Assembly (NCBI GenBank): GCA_016195585.1
Contig: JACPZJ010000156.1
Span: 1 to 9,051 of the forward strand
Reading direction: 5' to 3'
Source of the DNA: Nitrospirota bacterium
GTDB lineage: Bacteria > Nitrospirota > CAKKRA01 > 9FT-COMBO-42-15
DNA length: 9,051 nucleotides
The position numbers and the translations under genes were made by a program. The notes under the pieces are model-generated. The model saw only the letters and a program-made list of their open reading frames with translations. It had not been told where the DNA came from and did no database searches. Each line of letters opens with the position of its first letter. The stretch's first letter is position 1. Below, piece after piece: positions 1 through 6,563 of this stretch.

Positions 1-561
1 GATACGATACTCGGCCCTGAGATGAAGTCAACAGGCGAGGTAATGGGAATAGACACAAGTTTTGCAAAGGCCTTTGCAAAGGCACAGATAGCTACAGGCA
101 CCTTTGTGCCGCCAAAGGGAAGGGCATTTTTAAGTGTAAAGGATAAGGATAAATCTGCTATAATATATATTGGACGGAAGCTGTTAGAACTCGGCTATTC
201 CATTGAGGCAACAAAGGGCACTGCCAAGGCATTGAGGGATGCAGGGCTGACTGTGGATGAGGTGAACAAGGTGAAAGAGGGCAGGCCGCATATAGTTGAC
301 CATATCAAGAATGGGGAGATTGATCTGGTAATAAATACAGTGGGTGATAAACAATCACAGGAGGATTCATATTCAATAAGGCGCACAGCCCTGACACAGA
401 ATGTGCCATATTACACCACTGTTGCAGGCGCAAGGGCGCTGGTAAACGGCATGGAGGCAATAAAAAAGGAAAAGATAGAAGTTATTGCACTTCAGGATTA
501 TCATAAAAAGACAGAGAAGAGAGCATTAAACAGGAAGGTTGCCGTAGAGGCAGGGAAGTAA
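1..561 (+). CDS. carB: Carbamoyl phosphate synthase large subunit, C-terminal part (5' end outside window)
   Basis: The reading frame is open from base 1 and enters with LGPEMKSTGEVMGID, a hallmark of the second ATP-grasp half of CarB, so the gene begins upstream of the window. About 186 residues remain. They cover the end of the carbamate-phosphorylating half and then the MGS-like allosteric domain, with FLSVKDKDK, the glycine- and threonine-rich stretch ATKGTAKALRDAG, VNKVKEGRPHIVDHI and the LVINT strand. CarB uses ammonia from the small subunit, bicarbonate and two ATP to make carbamoyl phosphate for pyrimidines and arginine. In characterised enzymes the C-terminal domain binds UMP and ornithine. 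It is the first visible gene of a pyrimidine cluster; pyrK and pyrD follow after greA. The ATG at 22 lies inside a conserved motif and is not the start. Identification is very secure. Confidence 0.97.
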   Translation, partial: DTILGPEMKSTGEVMGIDTSFAKAFAKAQIATGTFVPPKGRAFLSVKDKDKSAIIYIGRKLLELGYSIEATKGTAKALRDAGLTVDEVNKVKEGRPHIVDHIKNGEIDLVINTVGDKQSQEDSYSIRRTALTQNVPYYTTVAGARALVNGMEAIKKEKIEVIALQDYHKKTEKRALNRKVAVEAGK

Positions 562-570
562 TTGTAAAAA

Positions 571-608
571 CACACCCTCCCCTTAATCCCCTCCCATCAA
601 GGGAGGGG
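571..608. repeat. GC-rich hairpin repeat, unit A
   Basis: An 8-bp perfect stem (CCCCTCCC at 588-595, GGGAGGGG at 601-608) encloses the loop ATCAA. A C-rich tail with TTAA precedes it at 571-587. Read on the minus strand it has the same layout as unit B at 621-658: stem, TTGAT loop, stem, then a TTA-containing G-rich tail. The two units therefore look like copies of one element in opposite orientations. No T-run follows the stem, so it is not a typical intrinsic terminator. This type of CCCTC/GAGGG hairpin is, from general knowledge, a common dispersed repeat in environmental bacterial genomes. Confidence 0.75.
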
Positions 609-620
609 AAATAAATAAGT

Positions 621-658
621 CCCCTCTCCCCTTGTGGGAGAGGGTTAGGGTGAGGGGG
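621..658. repeat. GC-rich hairpin repeat, unit B (opposite orientation to unit A)
   Basis: A 9-bp perfect stem (CCCTCTCCC at 622-630, GGGAGAGGG at 636-644) encloses the loop CTTGT. A tail TTAGGGTGAGGGGG follows at 645-658. Head-to-head with unit A it makes an imperfect inverted repeat of about 88 bp that fills most of the carB-greA gap. It lies just upstream of the greA ribosome binding site. Confidence 0.75.
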
Positions 659-681
659 TATAATAATGAGGTGAAGTTAAT

Positions 682-1170
682 ATGAGTGTTACAAGAATTC
701 CAATGACAAAAAAGGGTTATCAGCAGCTCTGCGATGATTTGGAGCGGCTTAAAAAGATAGAAAGGCCAAAGAACATACAGGATATTGCAGAGGCAAGGGC
801 GCATGGCGACCTTTCAGAGAATGCAGAGTATCATGCTGCAAAGGAGAGGCAGTCCTTTATTGAGGGCAGAATCAGGGAGCTTGAGTCAAAGATTGCTCAT
901 GCAGAGATAATTGATACGAGCAGGCTCTCTTCAGATAAGATCGTCTTTGGCGCATCTGTCAACCTCTGCGTTGTTGACAATGGCGAGGAGAAGTGCCTGA
1001 CCCTTGTTGGACAGGACGAGGTTGATTTAAAGAATGGAAAGATATCCATACACTCCCCTGTTGGCAAGGCCCTGATAGGCAGAAGGGTGGGAGAAGTTGT
1101 AAAGGTTACTACGCCTGTAAAGGTCATTGAATACGAGGTCATAAATATATTCTTCAAAAATGAAGGTTAA
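682..1170 (+). CDS. greA: Transcription elongation factor GreA
   Basis: The 162-residue product has the normal length for GreA. The N-terminal coiled coil (about residues 1-80) begins with the typical PMTKKGYQQL segment. It carries the diagnostic ARAHGDLSENAEYHAAKE motif at 38-55, whose acidic residues (D44, E47) sit at the coiled-coil tip. The C-terminal FKBP-like domain shows VGQDEVDLKNGKISIHSPVG and ALIGRRVGEVV. GreA enters the RNA polymerase secondary channel and stimulates cleavage of backtracked RNA. The start is ATG 682, with GAGGTG at 668-673 and 8 nt spacing. It sits between carB and pyrK, and pyrK begins 3 nt after its stop, so cotranscription is likely. The 120-nt gap to carB contains two hairpin repeats that could affect message processing. 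Confidence 0.96.
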   Translation: MSVTRIPMTKKGYQQLCDDLERLKKIERPKNIQDIAEARAHGDLSENAEYHAAKERQSFIEGRIRELESKIAHAEIIDTSRLSSDKIVFGASVNLCVVDNGEEKCLTLVGQDEVDLKNGKISIHSPVGKALIGRRVGEVVKVTTPVKVIEYEVINIFFKNEG

Positions 1171-1173
1171 TCT

Positions 1174-1950
1174 GTGAAGGCAGAGATACTCTCCCATCTT
1201 AATCTTACAGGACCCTACTATAAGTTAAAACTGTATTCACCGCACATTTATAAGAATGCAATGCCAGGTCAATTTGCAATGCTCAGGGTAGGGGAGACAT
1301 CTGATCCGCTTTTAAGAAGGCCATTCAGCATCCATAAAAAAAATCCTGACAAAACCATTGAGATATTATATAAGATAGTTGGAAAGGGAACGAGGCTCCT
1401 TTCAACACTTGTGAAGGGTAAAGATATGGATATTATCGGCCCGCTCGGAAACGGCTTTGTAATAGATAAAAAGATAAAGAATCATATCCTCATTGCAGGC
1501 GGCATTGGTATTGCGCCGCTCTTATTTCTTGCACATGAATTGTCAAGGGATAAAAGGAGCAGAATAACGCTTTTTCTCGGCGCAAGGCACAAGGAGGATA
1601 TACTCTGCATACAGAACTTTAAAAGACTAAAGGCAAGGATTAATATTTCAACAGAGGATGGCAGCCTCGGCAAGCAAGGGCTGATAAGCGAGCTCTTTGA
1701 GGTATCTCTTGCTGATCTTAATGAACAAAAGATCGCTGTTTATTCTTGCGGGCCCAATAATATGCTGAGAGAGATACACAGGCTTGCAGCAGCAAAAGGG
1801 CTTCCCTGTCAGGTATCGCTTGAGGCAAGGATGGGCTGCGGTATTGGCGCATGCCTTGGATGCGTTGTAGAAGGCAAAGAAGGATATGAGAAGGTCTGTA
1901 CAGACGGGCCTGTGTTTGATGCAGGGGAGGTTGAATGGGGGAGGTTATAA
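1174..1950 (+). CDS. pyrK: Dihydroorotate dehydrogenase B, electron-transfer subunit PyrK
   Basis: The 258-residue protein has the PyrK domain order. A ferredoxin-reductase-like FAD domain comes first, with the flavin motif RRPFS ending at residue 52. Next is an NAD-binding region with AGGIGIAP at 108-115 and SCGPNNML at 191-198. Last is a [2Fe-2S] site at Cys222, Cys227, Cys230 and Cys242 in the context GCGIGACLGC. It passes electrons from dihydroorotate, oxidised by PyrD, through FMN, the iron-sulfur cluster and FAD to NAD+. The start is GTG 1174, three bases after the greA stop, with GAAGG at 1162-1166 as ribosome binding site. Its 3' end overlaps pyrD by 16 nt, which suits a stoichiometric complex of the two products. 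Confidence 0.96.
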   Translation: MKAEILSHLNLTGPYYKLKLYSPHIYKNAMPGQFAMLRVGETSDPLLRRPFSIHKKNPDKTIEILYKIVGKGTRLLSTLVKGKDMDIIGPLGNGFVIDKKIKNHILIAGGIGIAPLLFLAHELSRDKRSRITLFLGARHKEDILCIQNFKRLKARINISTEDGSLGKQGLISELFEVSLADLNEQKIAVYSCGPNNMLREIHRLAAAKGLPCQVSLEARMGCGIGACLGCVVEGKEGYEKVCTDGPVFDAGEVEWGRL

Positions 1951-2906
1951 AAGGGTCAAGGGTCAGGGGTCAAAGGGTTAGAAAAACAGAAATAAAGCCT
2001 GACCTCTCGGTTAACATTGCAGGGATTGAGATGAAAAACCCTGTTATGACTGCATCAGGGACATTTGGCTATGGAATAGAATATGCGCCATATATTGATT
2101 TAAACAGGCTCGGTGCAATTGTCTTAAAGGGGCTCTCTGCAAGGCCAAGGAAGGGGAATCCTCCGCCGCGCATCTGTGAGACACCATCGGGTATGCTTAA
2201 TGCAATCGGTCTTGAAAATATTGGCGCTGAGGCATTTATAAAAGAGAAATTGCCTCTTTTAAGGAAATATGATACAAAGATAATCCTGAATATCTTTGGG
2301 GACTCTATCCCTGAATATGTTGAGGTTGCGGAGATACTTGACAAAGTTGATGGGATTACAGGGCTTGAGATTAATATCTCTTGCCCGAATGTGCAGAAGG
2401 GCGGTATGGTCTTTGGCACTGATCCTGTCACAGCATCTGAGGTATTAACAGCAGTGAGGAATGCAACATCACTGCCTCTGATTGCAAAGCTCTCTCCAAA
2501 TGTTACTGATATAACTACCTTTGCGAAGATAGCAGAGGACTCAGGCTGCAATGCAGTCTCCTTGATTAACACGCTTTTAGGGATGGCAGTGGATATCAGA
2601 ACAAGAAGACCCATGCTTGCCAATATTACAGGCGGCCTTTCAGGCCCTGCAATTAAACCTGTTGCATTAAGGATGGTATGGCAGGCGTCTAAGGCAGTTA
2701 AGATACCTGTGATAGGCATTGGCGGCATAATGACTGCTGATGATGCAATAGAGTTCTTGCTTGTTGGCGCAAGGGCAGTGCAGATTGGCACTGCAAATTT
2801 TGTAAATCCTACAGCTACAGTTGATATAATAGAGGGCATAGAGAAGTATCTTACTAAAAATAATTTATCAGATATTAATCAGATAATAGGAAGAGTCGTG
2901 ATATGA
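1935..2906 (+). CDS. pyrD: Dihydroorotate dehydrogenase, catalytic subunit (class 1B)
   Basis: This FMN-dependent TIM-barrel enzyme oxidises dihydroorotate to orotate, the fourth step of pyrimidine synthesis. Visible motifs are SGTFGYG (41-47), the segment KGNPPPR (73-79), NAIGLENIG (89-97), NISCPNVQKGG (147-157) with Cys150 as the expected class 1 catalytic base, KLSPNVTD (185-192), INTLLGMA (211-218) and the phosphate-binding GIGGI. The adjacent pyrK makes it class 1B (NAD-linked). Length is 323 aa, roughly 20 longer than typical because of a basic N-terminal extension (KGSRVRGQRVRK) encoded by a heptamer repeat. The start is ATG 1935, with GGGGAGG at 1924-1930. No other ATG, GTG or TTG occurs in frame before Met33, which lies within conserved sequence, so the extension appears to be translated. 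Confidence 0.95.
   Translation: MGEVIKGSRVRGQRVRKTEIKPDLSVNIAGIEMKNPVMTASGTFGYGIEYAPYIDLNRLGAIVLKGLSARPRKGNPPPRICETPSGMLNAIGLENIGAEAFIKEKLPLLRKYDTKIILNIFGDSIPEYVEVAEILDKVDGITGLEINISCPNVQKGGMVFGTDPVTASEVLTAVRNATSLPLIAKLSPNVTDITTFAKIAEDSGCNAVSLINTLLGMAVDIRTRRPMLANITGGLSGPAIKPVALRMVWQASKAVKIPVIGIGGIMTADDAIEFLLVGARAVQIGTANFVNPTATVDIIEGIEKYLTKNNLSDINQIIGRVVI
1953..1980 (+). repeat. Short tandem repeat of GGGTCA(A/G) in the pyrD 5' coding end
   Basis: GGGTCA occurs at 1953-1958, 1960-1965 and 1967-1972, and a degenerate GGGTTA follows at 1975-1980, giving a period of 7 then 8 bases. The array begins immediately after the pyrK stop codon and lies inside the pyrD frame, where it encodes the basic tail at residues 7-16. 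A 7-base unit changes frame with each added copy, so copy-number slippage would disrupt pyrD. Confidence 0.8.
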
Positions 2907-3721
2907 CATCATTAATCAGGCCGTTTATAACACTTACAACAGACTTTGGTTTAAGCGACCATTTTGTGGGCACAATGAAGGGTGTGATAATAAATATCAA
3001 CCCTTCTGTAAAAATAATTGATATATCCCATCAGATTTCACCTCAAAATATAGAAGAGGCTGCCTTTGTGCTTGAATGTGCGTATAAATATTTTCCTCCT
3101 TACACTATTCATGTAGTTGTAGTTGATCCAGAGGTTGGAAGCAGCCGCAAGCCATTACTTGTCATAGGCGATAGATACTATTTTATTGCCCCTGACAATG
3201 GCGCCCTCTCCTTTCTGTTTAATAATGAGGAGGAGCAGGTAAAGGTTATTGAGATAAACGCAGAACACTATTTTCTTGAATCACCGGGCTTTACCTTTCA
3301 TGGGAGGGACATCTTTGCGCCTGTTGCAGCATGGCTTTCTAAAGGCATAGATGTAAATAATTTTGGCGTGGAGACAAGCAACTATATTAGGCGCGACCTT
3401 CCCAAGCCCGAGACATTCGGCACTGATTTAATAAGGGGCAAGGTAATTCACATTGATAAATTCGGCAATCTTATTTCAAATATAAAGAGGAGCCATATTG
3501 ATGAACTGGTTGCAAGAACTGGAAAGGGAAAATTTGAGATTCATATCAAGAAGGCAAAGATAGAAGGCATAAATCAATTCTATGCGCAGGGCGAGCGAGG
3601 CAAACCAAACGCTGTGATAAACAGCAACGGCTATATTGAGATATACTGTTATATGGGGAATGCCAGAGAAGAACTAAAGGCCGCGAAGGGGGAAGAGGTA
3701 GGGGTGGTGATAAAGAAGTAG
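2903..3721 (+). CDS. SAM hydroxide adenosyltransferase (DUF62 family, SAM hydrolase)
   Basis: The 272-residue protein matches the DUF62 family, relatives of fluorinase and chlorinase that use water or hydroxide to split S-adenosylmethionine into adenosine and methionine. The N-terminal ITLTTDFGLSDHFVG (9-23) is the family signature. The Asp-Arg-His triad described for characterised members fits Asp75 and Arg82 in VDPEVGSSR and His133 in FHGRD; the D-to-R spacing of 7 and R-to-H spacing of about 51 agree with the family. IAPDNGALS (95-103) and HIDKFGNLISNI are also typical. Nothing indicates a halide enzyme, but that cannot be excluded by reading alone. The start ATG overlaps the pyrD stop (ATGA, 2903-2906), so it is translationally coupled to the pyrimidine genes. 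It is the last gene of this tight cluster. Confidence 0.93.
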   Translation: MTSLIRPFITLTTDFGLSDHFVGTMKGVIININPSVKIIDISHQISPQNIEEAAFVLECAYKYFPPYTIHVVVVDPEVGSSRKPLLVIGDRYYFIAPDNGALSFLFNNEEEQVKVIEINAEHYFLESPGFTFHGRDIFAPVAAWLSKGIDVNNFGVETSNYIRRDLPKPETFGTDLIRGKVIHIDKFGNLISNIKRSHIDELVARTGKGKFEIHIKKAKIEGINQFYAQGERGKPNAVINSNGYIEIYCYMGNAREELKAAKGEEVGVVIKK

Positions 3722-3808
3722 CTTGCATAGCGGATTATGCTCCCTTGAGTTTATATTAGGCATTTTAATCTATTTAAATAAACAAACTCCAACCAATAGG
3801 TGCTCATC

Positions 3809-4894
3809 ATGCCTGATGTTAAAGCTGAAATGGTAGAAAGGTATCTTGGGGCTGTTTTTAAGAAAAAGGTGCGTCTGCTCTCCATGCAGGTGCTTGGAAA
3901 AGAAAAAGAAGCAGTTGAGCTAAAGGGCTTTGGCTATGGCGTGCCTCTCATGCTTGAGATTGAGCTTGATGGAGAAAGGCGTTCTGTTGTGCTTGAGTCC
4001 ATGAGTGCAGGGCAGTTTGGCCATGAGCATTTTTCTGACAGGGCGCAGGCGATGCTATGGGACTATGATACCTTTAACAGGCTCCCAAGACATGCGAGGG
4101 CAATGGATGCAGGTGCCTTTACAAAGGATGGAGGGCTTGCCTCTGCTGGTGGCGCAGAGGAGTTTTTTCTCCTTATGGATTTTATAAAAGGGGAGGGGTA
4201 TTTTAAGGATTTAGAAAGGATAAAAGAATCAGAAAGACTTACAGAGCTTGATATTAATAGGGCGCTGGCATTATCTGACTATTTGGTTGAGATCCATAAA
4301 ATAAAAAAAGAAGAACCAACCCTCTATATCAGAAAAATCCGTGATACAATTGGTCATGGCGAATGTATAATGGGGATAATTGACAGCTATCCTGAGAAAT
4401 TTGAATTTATCAATAAGAGGCTGTTAGAAGGAATAGAGAAAAGGTGTGTTGAATGGCGTTGGAGGATTAAGTCCTTAACACACCGCCTTTCTCAGGTGCA
4501 TGGCGATTTTCATCCATGGAATATACTTTTTAGAAAAGGCGCTGATTTTACTGTTCTTGACAGGGCAAGGGGAGAATGGGGTGAGCCGGCTGATGATATT
4601 ACTGCAATTACAATAAACTATATTTTCTTTTCTCTGCAAAAATATGGCCGGCTTGAGGGACCCTTTAAAAAATTATTTACTCTTTTCTGGGAGAATTATC
4701 TTAAAAAGACAGGGGATAAAGAGGTGCTAAGTGTAGTTCAGCCCTTTTACGCCTTCCGCGGCCTTGTTATTGCAAGTCCTATCTGGTATCCGAGATTAAA
4801 ACTTGATGTTAGGAAAAAGGTTTTCAGATTTATTGAAAGGGTTCTTGCCTCAAAGAGATTTAATTATAAAGATGTAAGTAAATATCTAATATGA
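3809..4894 (+). CDS. APH-fold phosphotransferase, substrate unknown
   Basis: This is a 361-residue member of the aminoglycoside phosphotransferase/choline kinase-like superfamily. The catalytic loop VHGDFHPWNILF lies at about 230-241 (Asp233 as catalytic base, Asn238 for metal). The following metal-binding stretch is LDRARGEWGEPADDI (250-264), with an Arg-rich insert where other members have a short IDW. The N-lobe strand that normally ends in an ATP-binding Lys reads RSVVLESM, with Glu63 at that place, so nucleotide binding may differ. HEHFSDRAQAMLWDYDTFNRL looks like a subfamily-specific helix. I chose ATG 3809 because AGGTG (3798-3802) is a fitting ribosome site; GTG 3800 lacks one. Its stop overlaps the next gene (ATGA). 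Despite the family name, antibiotic resistance is not implied. A small-molecule or sugar kinase is more likely, but the function is open. Confidence 0.8.
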   Translation: MPDVKAEMVERYLGAVFKKKVRLLSMQVLGKEKEAVELKGFGYGVPLMLEIELDGERRSVVLESMSAGQFGHEHFSDRAQAMLWDYDTFNRLPRHARAMDAGAFTKDGGLASAGGAEEFFLLMDFIKGEGYFKDLERIKESERLTELDINRALALSDYLVEIHKIKKEEPTLYIRKIRDTIGHGECIMGIIDSYPEKFEFINKRLLEGIEKRCVEWRWRIKSLTHRLSQVHGDFHPWNILFRKGADFTVLDRARGEWGEPADDITAITINYIFFSLQKYGRLEGPFKKLFTLFWENYLKKTGDKEVLSVVQPFYAFRGLVIASPIWYPRLKLDVRKKVFRFIERVLASKRFNYKDVSKYLI

Positions 4895-5406
4895 AAATAC
4901 CCTTTGCAATATGGATTACCGGCCTGCCTGCCTCTGGTAAATCAACAATCAGAAAGGCTCTGGTTGAAAAATTGAATAAAGCAGGGATCTCTGTGCAGGT
5001 TCTGGAGTCTGATGAGCTAAGAAGTATAATCACACCAAAGCCGACTTACAGCATTGAGGAGAGGGATAATTTTTACAATGTAATGGCTTATATCGGAGAG
5101 CTTCTTGTTAAAAATGGCGTTAATGTTATCTTTGATGCAACAGCAAATAAGGCCTCTTATCGCGAAAGGGCAAGAAAGGGGATTAAAAATTTTATTGAGG
5201 TCTATATTGACTGCCCGCTTTTTGTCTGCATCCGCAGGGACCCAAAGGGGATTTATAAAAAGGCGATGAGCGGTGGCTCAGCAACAGTACCGGGTTTGCA
5301 GGAGAAATATGAAGAGACAACAAGCCCTGAGATTGTAATTGAATCAGATAAAGAGAGCCCTGAACAAGGGGCAGAGAAGATTTTTCAATGGCTTGCTAAG
5401 TATTAA
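4891..5406 (+). CDS. APS-kinase-like (CysC family) P-loop kinase, substrate uncertain
   Basis: The 171-residue P-loop protein resembles adenylylsulfate kinases. It has Walker A GLPASGKST at 11-19, an ESDELR segment (39-44) where CysC has DGDNVR, FIEVYIDCPLFVCIRRDPKG (101-120) with the lid-like IYKKA, and the C-terminal TTSPEIVIES. True CysC makes PAPS from APS and ATP. Here the NIRR-type segment that supplies an APS-contacting arginine in characterised enzymes reads NFYNVMAYIGE, and the FISP(Y/F)R loop reads FDATANKASYR. The substrate may therefore not be APS. No sulfate-activation gene (sulfurylase or reductase) is visible nearby. It overlaps the upstream phosphotransferase gene by ATGA, which points to a joint pathway. 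The kinase call is firm; APS specificity is doubtful. Confidence 0.82.
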   Translation: MKIPFAIWITGLPASGKSTIRKALVEKLNKAGISVQVLESDELRSIITPKPTYSIEERDNFYNVMAYIGELLVKNGVNVIFDATANKASYRERARKGIKNFIEVYIDCPLFVCIRRDPKGIYKKAMSGGSATVPGLQEKYEETTSPEIVIESDKESPEQGAEKIFQWLAKY

Positions 5407-5421
5407 GGCAGAGGAGATATA

Positions 5422-5456
5422 CCCTGCCCCTCCCCTGTATTGAAGGAGGGGCAGGG
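5422..5456. repeat. GC-rich hairpin repeat, unit C, between convergent genes
   Basis: A perfect 12-bp stem (5422-5433 with 5445-5456) encloses an 11-nt loop. It is followed by CGGGGG and six A residues. The style resembles the 571-658 repeats. It lies 15 nt after the kinase stop and before the sigma-gene stop on the other strand. It could block transcription from both sides, but neither strand has a proper U-tract immediately after the stem, so terminator function is only possible. Confidence 0.65.
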
Positions 5457-5471
5457 CGGGGGAAAAAACAA

Positions 5472-6563
5472 TTAGGAATAGTTTTTAAGCAGCTCACTCC
5501 TCCGCGGATGCCTTAATTTTCTCAGCGCCTTTATTTCTATCTGCCTGATCCTTTCCCTTGTAAGATTAAGATCTTTGCCTGTTTCCTCAAGTGTATGTTC
5601 ATTACCCTCAATACCAAAGCGCATCTTTAGTATCTTCTCTTCCCTCGGTGTAAGGGTAGAGAGCACTCTTTTAACAAGATTAGACAGATCCTTCCTTTCC
5701 ATCTGGTCGTGTGGTGTTAGTTTATCAGTGTCTTTTAGAAATTCCTTTAGTGTCTTTTCTTCCTTTTCCTCCGCTGTTATTGGCTTTTCAAGTGAAACAG
5801 GCTGCGGTATTGCCTTTAATATGCTGTTTACCTTTTCTATTGAGATGCCGATTTCTCTGGATATCTCCTCAGACGTCGGTTTTCTACCCTTATTCTGCGT
5901 AAAGGTTTTTGTAAAGGTATTTATCTTATTGATTAACTCTGTAATATGTACTGGCAGCCTGATTGTCCTTGCCTGCTCAAATATAGCCCTTGTGATTCCA
6001 TGTCTTATCCACCATGTGGCGTATGTGCTGAATCTGAATCCCCTTTTAAGATCAAACTTATCCACTGCACGCATTAGGCCGATGTTTCCTTCCTGAATCA
6101 AATCAAGCAATGCCATCCCACGATTTGAATATTTTCTTGCAATGCTCACTACAAGCCTGAGGTTTGCGCTTACTATATCATCCTTTGCCCTTGCATATCT
6201 CTGCTTTGCCTCATTAAGAGCCCTTTTTTCTTTTATGGTTAATCTCTTCTTTTTTGAGAGCCTCTTCATAATCCTGTTTGTCTTAGCAACCGCTGTTAAG
6301 AGTTCAACCTCTTTCTCAAGTGTAAGAAGGGGTATCTTGCCCATTGAACGCAGATATGTCCACACCAGGTTTTCTGGTATTACATCTGCCACCTTCTCTT
6401 CCACTTCTATCTCCACCAATTCCTCTATTGTTGGCGCAGGCCCTTCCTCTTCAGCTTCAGAAGGTGGAAGACTAATTATATCTTCTGTTTCTTCTTCAAG
6501 TACCATAGTGTTTTTGTTCTCTAATTCTTCATCAAAATTAACTGTTGCAGGTCTTCTGCTCAT
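5472..6563 (-). CDS. RNA polymerase sigma-70 family factor (RpoD/SigA-like, probably group 2)
   Basis: The 363-residue sigma factor directs RNA polymerase to promoters. An acidic stretch (about residues 10-60) replaces region 1.1. Region 1.2 follows (LVWTYLRSMGKIPLL, 66-80). Region 2 (133-195) has RLVVSIARKYSNRGM, LLDLIQEGNIGLMRAVDKF and the -10 reading helix FRFSTYATWWIRHGITRA. Region 3 lies at about 205-275. Region 4 (from about 303) has LTPREEKILKMRFGI and the helix-turn-helix NLTRERIRQIEIKALRKLRHP that reads the -35 element. There is no long non-conserved insert as in E. coli RpoD. The helix shows WWIRHGIT where primary sigmas have WWIRQAIT. Start ATG 6563 is supported by AAGGAGG at 6578-6572 with an 8-nt spacer, better than GTG 6572, which overlaps that site. 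A good promoter lies upstream. It may be an alternative rather than the primary factor. Confidence 0.93.
   Translation of the reverse strand: MSRRPATVNFDEELENKNTMVLEEETEDIISLPPSEAEEEGPAPTIEELVEIEVEEKVADVIPENLVWTYLRSMGKIPLLTLEKEVELLTAVAKTNRIMKRLSKKKRLTIKEKRALNEAKQRYARAKDDIVSANLRLVVSIARKYSNRGMALLDLIQEGNIGLMRAVDKFDLKRGFRFSTYATWWIRHGITRAIFEQARTIRLPVHITELINKINTFTKTFTQNKGRKPTSEEISREIGISIEKVNSILKAIPQPVSLEKPITAEEKEEKTLKEFLKDTDKLTPHDQMERKDLSNLVKRVLSTLTPREEKILKMRFGIEGNEHTLEETGKDLNLTRERIRQIEIKALRKLRHPRRSELLKNYS

Noticed and set aside
659..664. TATAAT upstream of greA as a promoter -10
   Set aside because: No acceptable -35 lies at 16-18 nt, and transcription would start inside the Shine-Dalgarno site.
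2069..2839. Long minus-strand open frame (256 codons) antisense to pyrD
   Set aside because: It lies wholly within pyrD, whose motifs are unambiguous; the antisense product has no recognisable motif and arises from codon bias.
3722..3808. Promoter or terminator between the DUF62 gene and the phosphotransferase gene
   Set aside because: A 5-bp stem (GCATA/TATGC, 3725-3740) without a T-run and a TTGAGT with no well-spaced -10 are too weak to call.
3809..4894. Antibiotic resistance by aminoglycoside phosphorylation
   Set aside because: Only the general fold matches; the metal loop insert and missing Lys are unlike resistance enzymes, and the context is chromosomal housekeeping.
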